Source: Chitinophaga sp. Ak27
Lineage (GTDB): Bacteria > Bacteroidota > Bacteroidia > Chitinophagales > Chitinophagaceae
Reading direction: 5' to 3'
NCBI RefSeq assembly: GCF_012726295.1
Contig: NZ_JABAOB010000014.1
Span: forward strand, 56,407-120,406
DNA: 64,000 nucleotides
Of this stretch, positions 25,552-34,641 are shown in pieces. The translations under genes were made by a program, and so were the position numbers. How positions within the stretch are numbered: the first letter of the stretch is position 1; each line of letters starts with the position of its first letter. The notes under the pieces were generated by a model that was given only the letters and a program-made list of their open reading frames with translations, did not search any database and had not been told where the DNA came from.

Positions 25552-27681
25552 TTATCTGAAGATATGAAAGATGATATAACTGCAGATATACGCCAGTCCT
25601 GTCATATAGAGCAGCTGTATGGCTGGGAACTTCCATGATTTAGTTTCACGTTTAACAATGGCCATTGTACTCATGCACTGCATGGCAAATGCATAGAAAA
25701 TCATTAGCGACAAACCGGCGGCCAGGGTATACACGGGGCTTCCGTCGGGCCTTTGAGCGGAAGATAACTTTTCACGCAGGGTAGCATTGTTGTTATCCGG
25801 GTCTTCCCCCACACTATATAGGGTCGCCATGGTACCTACAAATACTTCACGGGCGGCGAAAGAGGTAATCAGTGCGATACCAATTTTCCAGTCAAAACCC
25901 AGCGGGCGAATAGCCGGTTCAATAGCATGTCCCAACACACCGGCATAGGAAGTAGATAGCTTGGCAGACTGGTATTCCTTATTTAATTCCGCCGCCTGTG
26001 GAGAGCCTGGCGCCACCTGGGCTAACAGCGGTTCATATTTCTGATGTACCGGCTCACGCTTGCTGGCAGGACCATAGGAGGCCAGGAACCAGAGGATCAC
26101 TGATATCACCACGATAACTTTACCGGCATCTTTCACAAATATTTTTGCTTTTTCCACCATGGTAGTACCTACATTCGCCCAGCGCGGGGAACGATATACC
26201 GGCAGCTCCATAATGAAATAGCTTTTCTCTTTAATCCGTACGAACAACTTCATTAACGCAGCAATGGTGATAGCCATGAAAAAGCCCAACAGGTATAACC
26301 CCATCATCACCAATCCTTGCAGCCCCAATATACCAAAACGTTTATCGGGAATCACCAGGGCAATCATCATGGTGTAAATAGGCAACCTGGCAGAGCAGCT
26401 CATCAGTGGCGTTACCATAATAGTAATTAATCGCTCCTTCCTGTTTTCGATGGTGCGGGTAGCCATAATGGCGGGTACGGCACAAGCCACGCCACTAATG
26501 AGTGGCATTACAGATTTCCCATTCAGGCCAACCTGTCGCATTAGCCTGTCGGTCAGAAAACTGATGCGGGCCATGTAGCCGGTATCTTCCAGGATGGTGA
26601 TAAGCCCAAACAGGATCATGATTTGGGGCACAAATACAGCAAACCCACTGATCCCAGCTAAAATACCATTGATGAAAAAGTCGGTTACTTTATTATCGGG
26701 CAAACTGCTGCTTAACCAGCCGCTCAGGGCGCCAAATCCATTTTCGATCCAGCTCATCGGGTAAGAGGCCAACCAGAAAATGCTCTGGAATAAGAGAAAC
26801 ATCACTACCAGCAAAATGGCGTATCCCCAGAAACGATGCAACAATAAGTCGTCTATCTTTTCTGAACGGAGCTGCTTCTGTAGTGGATCCGTTTCCACTA
26901 CGGAAGCTTTCATGATATGTTTGATACGGGCATAACGTTGCATGATCTCCTCCGCCTGCATCTTGGTTTTATTAAACTGGTGTGCCTGCAGGGATTTTTT
27001 GATTGCTTGCCGTTGGGTTTCATTTAAAAATGGCAAATCTTCCACATTTGTGGCAATATGCAATGCGCCATAATCACTTTTACAGGGTACCACCCGTTTT
27101 ACTTCTTCAATCACCTCTTTCGCCAGGGCAGTGTTGTTGATAAAGTCCCGGGGCGGTGTGCTGTATTGAGAACGGATAGCCAGGTCTATTACTTTCTTTA
27201 TCTCGGTAACCCCTTTATTTTTACGGGGGTTGATAGCCACTACCGGTACACCCAACTCCCTTTCCAGGCCGTCAATATCTATTTCCACTCCTTTCTTGCG
27301 CGCAATATCCATCATCGTTAGAGCAATGATTACAGGTGTTTTAAGATCTATGATCTGGGAACAAAAGAGAAGGTTACGTTTCAGGTTGGAGGCATCTGCC
27401 ACGATAATCACCAGGCGGGGAATATCAGCGTTATTCTGATTAATCAGTACATCATAGGTAACATATTCATCGGCGCTCTTAGGATACAGACTATAGGTAC
27501 CCGGCAAATCAATAATATTGGCCGTGAGACCAGGTACTATCTGTGCCATCCCGGTTTTCTTATCTACGGTTACTCCCGGAAAATTACCCACTTTCTGATT
27601 CAGACCAGTGAGCGCATTAAAAAGGGAACTTTTACCACTATTCGGATTACCTACCAGCGCGATGTTTATGGGAGCCTGCAT
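25552..27681 (-). CDS. feoB: ferrous iron transport protein B
   Basis: A 709-residue FeoB. The N-terminal G domain has GNPNSGKSSLFNALTG (G1, residues 11-26), DLPGTYSLYP (G3) and the GTPase helical insert. A multi-span permease domain follows with the two gate motifs (GLITILEDTGYMARISFL and the GNSVMPLISGVACAVPA-like block) and the C-terminal AAREVFVGTMATLYSVG. It imports Fe2+ across the inner membrane. FeoA is not adjacent; a FeoA-like gene is about 28 kb away at 56155. The last part carries extra membrane segments, as common in Bacteroidota. Confidence 0.95.
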   Translation of the reverse strand: MQAPINIALVGNPNSGKSSLFNALTGLNQKVGNFPGVTVDKKTGMAQIVPGLTANIIDLPGTYSLYPKSADEYVTYDVLINQNNADIPRLVIIVADASNLKRNLLFCSQIIDLKTPVIIALTMMDIARKKGVEIDIDGLERELGVPVVAINPRKNKGVTEIKKVIDLAIRSQYSTPPRDFINNTALAKEVIEEVKRVVPCKSDYGALHIATNVEDLPFLNETQRQAIKKSLQAHQFNKTKMQAEEIMQRYARIKHIMKASVVETDPLQKQLRSEKIDDLLLHRFWGYAILLVVMFLLFQSIFWLASYPMSWIENGFGALSGWLSSSLPDNKVTDFFINGILAGISGFAVFVPQIMILFGLITILEDTGYMARISFLTDRLMRQVGLNGKSVMPLISGVACAVPAIMATRTIENRKERLITIMVTPLMSCSARLPIYTMMIALVIPDKRFGILGLQGLVMMGLYLLGFFMAITIAALMKLFVRIKEKSYFIMELPVYRSPRWANVGTTMVEKAKIFVKDAGKVIVVISVILWFLASYGPASKREPVHQKYEPLLAQVAPGSPQAAELNKEYQSAKLSTSYAGVLGHAIEPAIRPLGFDWKIGIALITSFAAREVFVGTMATLYSVGEDPDNNNATLREKLSSAQRPDGSPVYTLAAGLSLMIFYAFAMQCMSTMAIVKRETKSWKFPAIQLLYMTGLAYICSYIIFHIFR

Positions 27682-27723
27682 TCCTTATCTTATCCTATTA
27701 TTTAATATTATGTGCTGAATATG

Positions 27724-27731
27724 CAAAGTTA
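27724..27731 (-). promoter_or_regulatory. -7 element upstream of feoB
   Basis: Minus strand TAACTTTG, exact TAnnTTTG, 43 bp upstream of the feoB start. No clear TTTG at -33, so activity may depend on an activator. Confidence 0.4.
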
Positions 27732-27790
27732 AACATTAATCAGGCTGTTGAATGATCCGATCGGGAAAATCTCAAAAGGTAAACCGCATA

Positions 27791-27833
27791 AAAAAAGTGT
27801 AACGAAAACCGGCGGTCGTTCTCGCTACACTTT
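27791..27833 (-). terminator. terminator of the PadR-PspC operon
   Basis: AAAGTGT (27794-27800) pairs with ACACTTT (27827-27833) as the base of a 12-bp stem with one mismatch; on the minus strand it is followed by TTTTTTT. It lies about 25 bp past the PspC-protein stop. Confidence 0.75.
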
Positions 27834-27858
27834 ACTTGTTGTTAACTGATTATGCTTA

Positions 27859-29631
27859 CTAAATACTATGTATGCGTATCAGCGCATCGGCTAGGAAAGA
27901 CATGCTTCCCTTGAGGATCGTTGTATTTTTAACTGCTTTTACGGCATTTTCAGCTGAGGGACCTTTATAACGATAAATCTGGGTAGTATCCTTCTTTTCG
28001 TCTTTTCCCGGTTTGTCTGATGACTCCGTTTTCTCCGTTTCTGTTTTTGGCGCATTCTGATCATCAGCACCATCAGGTGTCATTTTCAGGTTGAGCGGTA
28101 CTGCGTCTTCATCGTCATCATCCCAATCATCACCACGGCCATATCTGCTTATCGAATAGTTACGGGAAACTTCATGATCTATTTCGATATTCTTTCCTAC
28201 CGGAACTTTTATGGTCAGTGTGAGCCGTTGTCCGCGGTATTTAGAATGAGGAGCCAGGGAGAAACCATCCGGCAGATAAATCAGGGAGTCTTTCTGATTA
28301 AGCTGAAAGGCGATGTCATGCGCCAGCTCTTTGGCCTGTTGCACATTCCGGCCCCGGGAAAACCGGGATACTTCCACCGCAAAGCTATCATTCAGACTCT
28401 TTTCGACACGAATGTGGATGTCGTTGATCACCACTGTATCGTCCGCGATGAGGATGTTATCATCAAAAAAGCTCATTTCGGCCCTGTCGTTATCTGTTAA
28501 GATACCTGGTGATCTTTTCAGGATCAGCTTTCCTTTACTGGGCTGTTGAATAGACACCAGTTCTGTTTCGGTAGCCGTTCTTCTGAAGTCTTTCACCAGC
28601 GAAGTAGCTACAATGGCGGCAAAAGCCAGTCCCAGCAACCACAGGAAAGTGAGCGTATATCCGGCATAGCGGTTTGTTTCTTTTACACCGGTAAGTTTAC
28701 GGATGATGAAAATAACCAGCGCTACTATGGGAATACCTATCAACAATCCGATGGCCGGCCATATTAAGAAGGTTTGTGCCGGAGCAGAAAGTAACAGGTT
28801 CTTGATGGGGAAAAGGGCCGCGGAAGATACTGCAATGGCTATTCCTACCACGATGAGGCAGATCAGCATCACTACAGCAAAGAAATAAAAGAAGCCTTTG
28901 GTAACAGCCACCAATACAGTACCCAGTATATTGGCCAGTTTCACAAAGAAGCGTTCAATATCGCTACCTACTTGCTTTCCGCGGCCCTGCGAAAAATTTC
29001 GGATATCATCTCCTACATTTTTCATCTGACCCTTCATGTGATTCAGTTCATCCTGGATGGTAGATTTGATGCTGTTGAGGTCTACACGCTCCCCCCGCAT
29101 TTCCAGCTTTTCAGCAGCTGTGTCGGCAGATGGGGTGGCAATCCAGAGGATAAAGTATACGAGTACACCGGAGCCAAAACCACCGATAGCCAGCAAGGCA
29201 AATATGATACGGAAAATAACCGGGTCTACGTTGAAATAGGCGCCTAAACCGCTACATACACCGCTCAATACCTTATTGTCCGGATCGCGGTACAGGCGTT
29301 TACGTGGGCGGGGAGTAAAGTCGAAGGCATCATCTTTCTGTTGTTGTTGCTGGGTACCGTCACCGGTGGCGTCGTCAAACTGCTCTGGCGTACCCATAGA
29401 GGCTTTGATAGCCATTACATCGGCGTCGGTAATGCAATGAGCCCCTTTCTTCAATAAGTCCTGGAACACTTCAGCAATGCGGCTTTCAATGTCAGAAACA
29501 ATTTCATCACCGCCCTCCTCTTTTGAAAAATATTTCTTCAGGCTGCCGAGGTACTGATTAAGTAGCTCATACGCACTATCCTCAATGGGGATAAGGCGGC
29601 CTGAAAGATTTATATTGATTATCTTTTTCAT
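27859..29631 (-). CDS. PspC-domain multi-span envelope-stress protein
   Basis: A 590-residue protein: an N-terminal cytoplasmic region (residues 1-105, MKKIININLSGRLIPIEDSAYELLNQYLGSL) and a PspC domain (about 110-170; RLYRDPDNKVLSGVCSGLGAYFNVDPVIFRIIFALLAI). Three or four more membrane segments (near 235-265, 280-310 and 325-345) and a long C-terminal extracytoplasmic region with acidic, low-complexity DDWDDDDEDA follow. This architecture is common in Bacteroidota and is normally paired with a PadR regulator, as here. PspC proteins sense membrane stress. The exact role of this large form is unknown. Confidence 0.88.
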   Translation of the reverse strand: MKKIININLSGRLIPIEDSAYELLNQYLGSLKKYFSKEEGGDEIVSDIESRIAEVFQDLLKKGAHCITDADVMAIKASMGTPEQFDDATGDGTQQQQQKDDAFDFTPRPRKRLYRDPDNKVLSGVCSGLGAYFNVDPVIFRIIFALLAIGGFGSGVLVYFILWIATPSADTAAEKLEMRGERVDLNSIKSTIQDELNHMKGQMKNVGDDIRNFSQGRGKQVGSDIERFFVKLANILGTVLVAVTKGFFYFFAVVMLICLIVVGIAIAVSSAALFPIKNLLLSAPAQTFLIWPAIGLLIGIPIVALVIFIIRKLTGVKETNRYAGYTLTFLWLLGLAFAAIVATSLVKDFRRTATETELVSIQQPSKGKLILKRSPGILTDNDRAEMSFFDDNILIADDTVVINDIHIRVEKSLNDSFAVEVSRFSRGRNVQQAKELAHDIAFQLNQKDSLIYLPDGFSLAPHSKYRGQRLTLTIKVPVGKNIEIDHEVSRNYSISRYGRGDDWDDDDEDAVPLNLKMTPDGADDQNAPKTETEKTESSDKPGKDEKKDTTQIYRYKGPSAENAVKAVKNTTILKGSMSFLADALIRIHSI

Positions 29632-29662
29632 TACTAGTTGTTTTAGGTTTTAGGTAAGCTGC

Positions 29663-30004
29663 TTACAGCGGTGTGCTATTGGTTTTGGTTAATTCATGAA
29701 CAGCGTTGGCCAGTTCGTTCCAGGTACTTTCCAATTCTTTATAAAAGGTTTCCCCCTTTTCAGTCATGGAAAAATATTTTCTTGGGGGACCGGAGCTGCT
29801 TTCTACCCAACGATAGGTGAGTAATTCCGCATTTTTTAATCTCGTTAGTAAAGGATAAAGTGTGCCCTCCAGGATATCCAGCTTCGCTTCTTTCATCTTC
29901 TCTATGATATCTGAAGGGTAAGCTTCTCCTTGCTTAATAACGGATAAGATGCAAAACTCCAGCACTCCTTTCCTCATCTGCGACTGTGTGTTATCTATAT
30001 TCAT
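29663..30004 (-). CDS. PadR-family transcriptional regulator
   Basis: A 113-residue winged-helix protein of the PadR family: MRKGVLEFCILSVIKQGEAYPSDIIEKMKEAKLDILEGTLYPLLTRLKNAELLTYRW is the DNA-binding domain, and the C-terminal helix (EKGETFYKELESTWNELANAVHEL) gives the dimer. It lies 31 bp upstream of the PspC gene and very likely represses the operon autogenously. Three CAATAC repeats flank its promoter (30073, 30104 and 30111 on the plus strand) and may be operator half sites, though this is only suggestive. Confidence 0.92.
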   Translation of the reverse strand: MNIDNTQSQMRKGVLEFCILSVIKQGEAYPSDIIEKMKEAKLDILEGTLYPLLTRLKNAELLTYRWVESSSGPPRKYFSMTEKGETFYKELESTWNELANAVHELTKTNSTPL

Positions 30005-30076
30005 GGCAAGTGAGCTTTAGTTTTTTAATGTTGGTTTTGTGATCAGTTGTGATAGCTATTTTTCAACTTTACAATA

Positions 30077-30106
30077 CAAAAATAGGAATTATTTACTACT
30101 ATGCAA
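30077..30106 (-). promoter_or_regulatory. promoter of the PadR-PspC operon
   Basis: On the minus strand TTG (30104-30106), a 19-bp spacer, then TATTTTTG (30077-30084), an exact TAnnTTTG. The rest of the 364-bp gap up to 30368 contains AT-rich sequence and the next promoter only. Confidence 0.55.
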
Positions 30107-30342
30107 TACACAATACCATAGAAAGCAAGTTATTTTGCTTTCCACGATACCTGAAAAATGATTAGAAAAGCAATACCAGCGGTCATTTCAACAGAAAAAG
30201 CTGCTTCTCAGAATATATTTCAAAAGTGATAAACGGTCATAAATAATTATAGACGGCACTTTCGGACAAAATGGATGCTATTGTTAAAATCCTTTAACAT
30301 TATTTTAATTACCCTATGTAAGTATTTATGGTCTCCCTCAAT

Positions 30343-30350
30343 TACATTTG
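30343..30350 (+). promoter_or_regulatory. -7 element of the 97-residue protein / SulP unit
   Basis: TACATTTG, an exact TAnnTTTG match, 18 bp before ATG 30369. It lies where an upstream TTG start would be, which favours the ATG. The -33 region is weak. Confidence 0.5.
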
Positions 30351-30368
30351 TACAAGCGTAACATACAC

Positions 30369-30662
30369 ATGAAGAAAATTATCGGCATATTCCTGTTGGC
30401 ACTTATGGTGTCTCAACTCCTTCCAATCAAGGAAGTAGGAAAGCTGCTGTTTAATAACCAGATTGTGGAAGAACACCCGGTAGATGCTGGTGGTGACCAC
30501 GTTAAAATTGCCAAGGATCTTAAATTCTGTAAGCAATTTGACGAACTACAGTTTAATACACAATTGGTGTTGGATGTTATACACTATCAATTAATGGAAG
30601 ATATTCCGAGCAACCCTGCCCAGGAAATACACGCGCCTCCTCCAAATGTGCACATAGCATAA
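30369..30662 (+). CDS. 97-residue secreted hypothetical protein
   Basis: A small protein with a signal-like N-terminus (MKKIIGIFLLALMVSQLLPI), then EVGKLLFNNQIVEEHPVDAGGDHVKIAKDLKFCKQFDE and a C-terminus rich in Pro and His (EIHAPPPNVHIA). One Cys, two His in the mature middle and one near the end could bind metal, but this is speculation. I recognise no family. It precedes the SulP transporter and carbonic anhydrase genes on the same strand, so a link to inorganic carbon handling is possible. Confidence 0.65.
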   Translation: MKKIIGIFLLALMVSQLLPIKEVGKLLFNNQIVEEHPVDAGGDHVKIAKDLKFCKQFDELQFNTQLVLDVIHYQLMEDIPSNPAQEIHAPPPNVHIA

Positions 30663-30798
30663 ACTTCCCTTGCTGTTGTTTCACAACGGCTGTCTTTATT
30701 ATTCATTTTTTTATTCACCGATTACTGCCAGGGCATCGTGTCTCCGCTATGGAGATATCCGAACAGCGTTCCTGATGGTATCACTATACGAGCAAAGT

Positions 30799-30838
30799 CG
30801 TTTCCACGGTTGCAGCGGATAGCTGCTATCCGGAAACG
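30799..30838 (+). promoter_or_regulatory. nested hairpin in the sulP leader
   Basis: CGGATAGC (30816-30823) pairs with GCTATCCG (30825-30832), and an outer CGTTTC (30799-30804) pairs with GAAACG (30833-30838). It ends 27 bp before ATG 30866. No T-run follows, so it is not a terminator; a leader-mRNA control element is possible. The remainder of the 203-bp gap shows only weak inverted repeats. Confidence 0.35.
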
Positions 30839-30865
30839 CGATCCTTCAACGGAAAAGCTTATTTT

Positions 30866-32515
30866 ATGAACAAGCAAACATCCTTATTCTCCAATATAAA
30901 AGGCGACTTTTCTGCCGGCCTTGTTGTTTTCCTCATTGCTGTGCCTCTGTGTTTGGGTATCGCCCTGGCCTCTGGCGCCCCCTTGTTTGCCGGTATGATT
31001 TCCGGTATCATCGGTGGCCTGGTTATTGGCTTTTTCAGTGGCTCTCAATTGAGCGTAAGCGGCCCTGCTGCTGGTCTTACCGCCGTAGTACTGGTAGCCA
31101 TTACCAAACTCGGCGCCTTCGATATATTTCTGCTGAGCGTAGTGATAGCCGGCGCCCTGCAATTAGTGCTGGGCCTGGTGAAAGCGGGAACAGTAGCCAA
31201 CTACTTTCCTTCCAACGTCATCACCGGTATGCTCACTGCCATCGGTATCATCATCATCCTGAAACAATTACCGCATGCATTTGGCTACGATGCCAATACA
31301 GAAGGCGATTTCACTTTTTTCCAGGTAGATGGGGATAACACCTTTAGTGCCTTATTATCTGCTGTAAATCACATCAGTATCGGCGCAACCATTATAACCA
31401 TTGTTTCCATTTTCATTATTCTGTACTGGAACAAGATCCCGAAACTTAACATCGTGCCAGCGCCGCTGGTAGCAGTAGTTACCGGTATATTGCTCAATAT
31501 GGCATTTTCCGGCAGTGAGCTGCTGGCACTGGGATCTAAGCACCTGGTAAGCTTACCGGTTGCCAATAGCTTCAGTGATTTCATTCACCAGTTCACCATG
31601 CCTAACTTCAGCGCTATTACTAATAAAGAAGTATGGATCACCGCAGTCACCATTGCTATCGTAGCTTCTGTGGAAACCTTGCTGAACGTGGAAGCCACCG
31701 ACAAACTCGATCCCCTGAAACGCTACACCCCTCCTAACCGGGAACTGAAAGCCCAGGGTATCGGTAACATAGTGAGTGGCTTAATCGGTGGATTGCCCAT
31801 TACTTCCGTAATTGTCCGCTCCAGCGCTAACATCAACGCAGGTGGCAAAACGAAGATGGCCACCATGGTGCATGGTGCATTGCTCCTGAGCTGTACGGCC
31901 CTGATCCCCGTGTTGCTGAACAAGATCCCATTAGCTACCCTGGCCGCTGTATTGCTCGTAACCGGCTATAAACTCTGTAAGATTTCCATCTTCAAAGAGA
32001 TGTTTAAAAACGGTAAATACCAATGGGTGCCTTTTGTGGTAACAGTAGTCGCTATCGTATTTACCGATCTGCTCGTCGGTATTGCATTAGGTATGGCGGT
32101 AAGTGTACTGGCTATTTTACGCGGTAATATGAAAAGCTCTTACTATTTCCGCAAAGAAAAATACCATACCGGCGATAGCATCCGGCTGGAACTGGCGCAG
32201 GAGGTTTCTTTCTTGAATAAAGCCAGCATCCTGCTTACCCTGGATCATATGCCAGAAAATATCACGCTGGTGATAGATGCGCATAAAACAGCGTACATCG
32301 ATTTTGATGTATTGCAAACCATCCGTGAGTTTAAGGATATTAAAGCGCCACAAAAAAATATCAAAGTGATATTAACGGGGTTTAAGCCGGTGTATAACAT
32401 ACAAAATACGCCCGACCTCTCGGAGGAAGAACAGACGGAGCTTAGCTCCTCATCTGTACATACTATTTCTTCCGGCAACCATAAAGAATTACTGAAACAG
32501 TTACAGTTAAATTAG
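30866..32515 (+). CDS. SulP-family anion (bicarbonate-type) transporter
   Basis: A 549-residue SLC26/SulP permease with about 12-14 membrane segments and a C-terminal STAS domain (about residues 430-540; NKASILLTLDHMPENITLVIDAHKTAYIDFDVLQTIREFK). The N-terminal DFSAGLVVFLIAVPLCLGIALASGAP and SGPAAGLTAVVLVAITKLG are family blocks. SulP transporters carry sulfate, bicarbonate or other anions. The gene directly before a carbonic anhydrase suggests bicarbonate, a pairing known from BicA-type systems, but the substrate is inferred from context. Confidence 0.92.
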   Translation: MNKQTSLFSNIKGDFSAGLVVFLIAVPLCLGIALASGAPLFAGMISGIIGGLVIGFFSGSQLSVSGPAAGLTAVVLVAITKLGAFDIFLLSVVIAGALQLVLGLVKAGTVANYFPSNVITGMLTAIGIIIILKQLPHAFGYDANTEGDFTFFQVDGDNTFSALLSAVNHISIGATIITIVSIFIILYWNKIPKLNIVPAPLVAVVTGILLNMAFSGSELLALGSKHLVSLPVANSFSDFIHQFTMPNFSAITNKEVWITAVTIAIVASVETLLNVEATDKLDPLKRYTPPNRELKAQGIGNIVSGLIGGLPITSVIVRSSANINAGGKTKMATMVHGALLLSCTALIPVLLNKIPLATLAAVLLVTGYKLCKISIFKEMFKNGKYQWVPFVVTVVAIVFTDLLVGIALGMAVSVLAILRGNMKSSYYFRKEKYHTGDSIRLELAQEVSFLNKASILLTLDHMPENITLVIDAHKTAYIDFDVLQTIREFKDIKAPQKNIKVILTGFKPVYNIQNTPDLSEEEQTELSSSSVHTISSGNHKELLKQLQLN

Positions 32516-32597
32516 GACGTAGGCCATGCGTCTCAATTATTAGGGAATCGTAAACGGAACACCATGCTTTTTTCCGTTCATTTTTCAAATTTTAAAA

Positions 32598-33281
32598 ATG
32601 ACAATCATGAAAACACTCAATAAAATATCCCAGGCAAATATATCTCCCAGGAAAGCTTTAGAACTGCTGCAGGCCGGTAATAACCGCTTTGTAGACAATC
32701 TTCGCTTTAATCGCAACCTTCTGCAAATGGTAAATGACACCAGCGATGGACAATGGCCTATGGCGGCTATTGTTAGCTGCATGGACTCCCGAACTTCGGC
32801 AGAGCTAATCTTTGACCAGGGCCTGGGCGACATCTTCAGTATTCGTTTAGCCGGCGCTGTTATTTCTGACAATGTGCTGGGAAGCCTGGAATATGCCTGT
32901 AAAATAGCCGGTTCCAAGTTCATCGTAGTACTTGGACATACCAAATGCGGCGCTATTAAAGGAGCCTGCGATGCGGTAGAACTGGGCAACCTGACCGGAC
33001 TGCTGAACAAAATTTCACCCGCTGTTTTCGCAGAAAAAACAATTAAAACAGATCGCCATTCCCATAACAGCGCGTTTGTAGAAGCCGTTAACAATATTCA
33101 TGTAGAACGCTCTGTACAAGCCATCGTAGAACAAAGCAATATTCTGCGTGATATGCTGCAAAAAGGGGAAATCGGTATTATAGGAGCGGTATATGATGTA
33201 GAAACAGGCCTGGTACGCTTCATGGACCATACGCTGATCCTGGAAAGCAACAAACCAGCCGAGTCGGCGGTAGCGGTTTAA
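32598..33281 (+). CDS. beta-class carbonic anhydrase
   Basis: A 227-residue beta-carbonic anhydrase, interconverting CO2 and bicarbonate. Zinc ligands and the catalytic dyad are all visible: C61 with D63 and R65 in SCMDSRTS, H114 and C117 in GHTKCGA. There is no signal peptide, so it is cytoplasmic. It lies 82 bp after the SulP gene and would use or deliver the imported bicarbonate. ATG 32598 is used; an internal ATG three codons later is also possible. Confidence 0.95.
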   Translation: MTIMKTLNKISQANISPRKALELLQAGNNRFVDNLRFNRNLLQMVNDTSDGQWPMAAIVSCMDSRTSAELIFDQGLGDIFSIRLAGAVISDNVLGSLEYACKIAGSKFIVVLGHTKCGAIKGACDAVELGNLTGLLNKISPAVFAEKTIKTDRHSHNSAFVEAVNNIHVERSVQAIVEQSNILRDMLQKGEIGIIGAVYDVETGLVRFMDHTLILESNKPAESAVAV

Positions 33282-33328
33282 CAACTTTGTTTTTATAAAG
33301 GGGAATAAGTTTGCTTTTTCATGAGTAG

Positions 33329-33399
33329 AGGAGGCATTAATAACCCGTTGGAACATTTTATTTAAAGGCACTTGTTCCAACAGTTATTAATTGCCTCCT
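33329..33399. terminator. long inverted repeat between convergent genes
   Basis: Arms 33329-33355 and 33373-33399, nearly perfectly complementary over 27 positions (AGGAGGCA at one end, TTGGAACA near the loop), with a 17-nt loop. It is followed by TTTTGC. It lies between carbonic anhydrase (+) and the aminotransferase (-) and can stop both. Confidence 0.8.
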
Positions 33400-33403
33400 T
33401 TTG

Positions 33404-34540
33404 CTATATAAGCCGCAGCCTGGCCGCGGCTTGCTCCAGGGTTGCCTGCTTCTTCGCAAAGCAGAATCGGATGACATGATCATCTTTTCCATCGCGGTAA
33501 AAGGCAGATACCGGAATTACAGCTACGCCAAAATCTTTGGTCATGCGGACGGCAAATTCTTTATCTCCCTCATCGGAAATACGATCATATTTCATCAGCT
33601 GAAAATAGCTGCCCTCGCTGGATAGTGGAGTAAAACGGGTATCTTTCATGAGCTCCAGGAAATAATCCCGTTTTTGCTGGTAAAATGCAGGCAGTTCGAG
33701 GTAATGGGACGGTGTTTCCAGGAACCTGGCCAGGCCATATTGCATGGGGGTATTCACAGAAAAACATAGGTATTGATGTACTTTACGGTACTCTTTCATC
33801 AGGTGCTCCGGCGCTACGCAGTAGCCCATTTTCCAACCGGTATTATGAAATACTTTCCCAAAAGAAAAAGTGACAAAGCTGTTACGGTAAATAGCCGGAT
33901 AACGTAATATGCTATGGTGCTGTGCACCATCGAAAATCAGGTGCTCATATACTTCGTCTGATAACACCAGCAGGTTAAACTCCTCCACTAACTTTTCCAG
34001 TTCCCGGATATCGTTTTCCTGTAAAATGCTTCCTGTTGGATTATGCGGTGTATTGAGCATAATCATTTTGGTACGGGGTGTTACTTTGGCGCGCACTTCA
34101 TCCCAGTTGATCCGGTATCCTGGGAACGAAAGCGGGATGAGCACCGGCGTGCCGCCATTTACCAATACATTGGGAATATAGCTGTCATATGCCGGTTCAA
34201 AAATGATGACTTCATCGCCGGGACGTATACACGTAGCAATAGCAGTAAAGATAGCGTAAGTGCCGCCTGGTGTAATAGTTATTTCGGTGTCGGGGTTAAC
34301 GGATTGCTGGTAAAGGCAATTTATTTTTTCAGCGATCCTGGTTCTGAGCGGCATCAGTCCCGGCATAGGCGCGTATTGGTTATGTCCCTGCTGCATGGCT
34401 TCATTCACCATCGCTTTCAATTCATCGCTGCAATCGTAGTCGGGAAATCCCTGGGAGAGGTTAATTGCCTGGTGGGTGGCCGCCAGGGACGACATAACGG
34501 TAAATATAGTAGTACCTACGTCGGGGAGTTTAGAGATCAT
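33404..34540 (-). CDS. methionine aminotransferase-like PLP enzyme (YbdL type)
   Basis: A 378-residue fold-type I aminotransferase. Family features: NLSQGFPDYDCSDEL (residues 27-41), NQYAPMPGLMPLR, the Asn of MLNTPHNPTG, LSDEVYEHL, and the Schiff-base lysine K229 in SFGKVFHNTGWKMGY. The start (MISKLPDVGTTIFTVMSSLA) and the overall pattern match YbdL, which transaminates methionine and aromatic amino acids with 2-oxo acids in the cytoplasm. Closely related kynurenine aminotransferases share these motifs, so substrate preference is not certain. Confidence 0.88.
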   Translation of the reverse strand: MISKLPDVGTTIFTVMSSLAATHQAINLSQGFPDYDCSDELKAMVNEAMQQGHNQYAPMPGLMPLRTRIAEKINCLYQQSVNPDTEITITPGGTYAIFTAIATCIRPGDEVIIFEPAYDSYIPNVLVNGGTPVLIPLSFPGYRINWDEVRAKVTPRTKMIMLNTPHNPTGSILQENDIRELEKLVEEFNLLVLSDEVYEHLIFDGAQHHSILRYPAIYRNSFVTFSFGKVFHNTGWKMGYCVAPEHLMKEYRKVHQYLCFSVNTPMQYGLARFLETPSHYLELPAFYQQKRDYFLELMKDTRFTPLSSEGSYFQLMKYDRISDEGDKEFAVRMTKDFGVAVIPVSAFYRDGKDDHVIRFCFAKKQATLEQAAARLRLI

Positions 34541-34557
34541 TACCTTTTTTTTAGATA

Positions 34558-34621
34558 TTGAAATTTAGCTATTTAGTGGCAAAGCGCAGAGCTTTTCCAG
34601 CGCTAAATATCTAAATTTCAA
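34558..34621. terminator. 19-bp inverted repeat after manC
   Basis: Arms 34558-34576 and 34603-34621 with a single mismatch; both arms contain TTGAAATTTAG or its complement. An inner AGCGC/GCGCT pair extends the stem. It lies between the end of manC (34642) and the start of the aminotransferase gene, so it should end the kdsD-manC transcript. Being AT-rich without a long T-run, its strength is uncertain. Confidence 0.55.
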
Positions 34622-34641
34622 CACCAAAAAACATTAAATCT

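Noticed and set aside
30663..30865. Riboswitch upstream of sulP
   Set aside because: A hairpin is present, but none of the riboswitch consensus patterns I know can be matched, so only an unnamed leader structure is reported.
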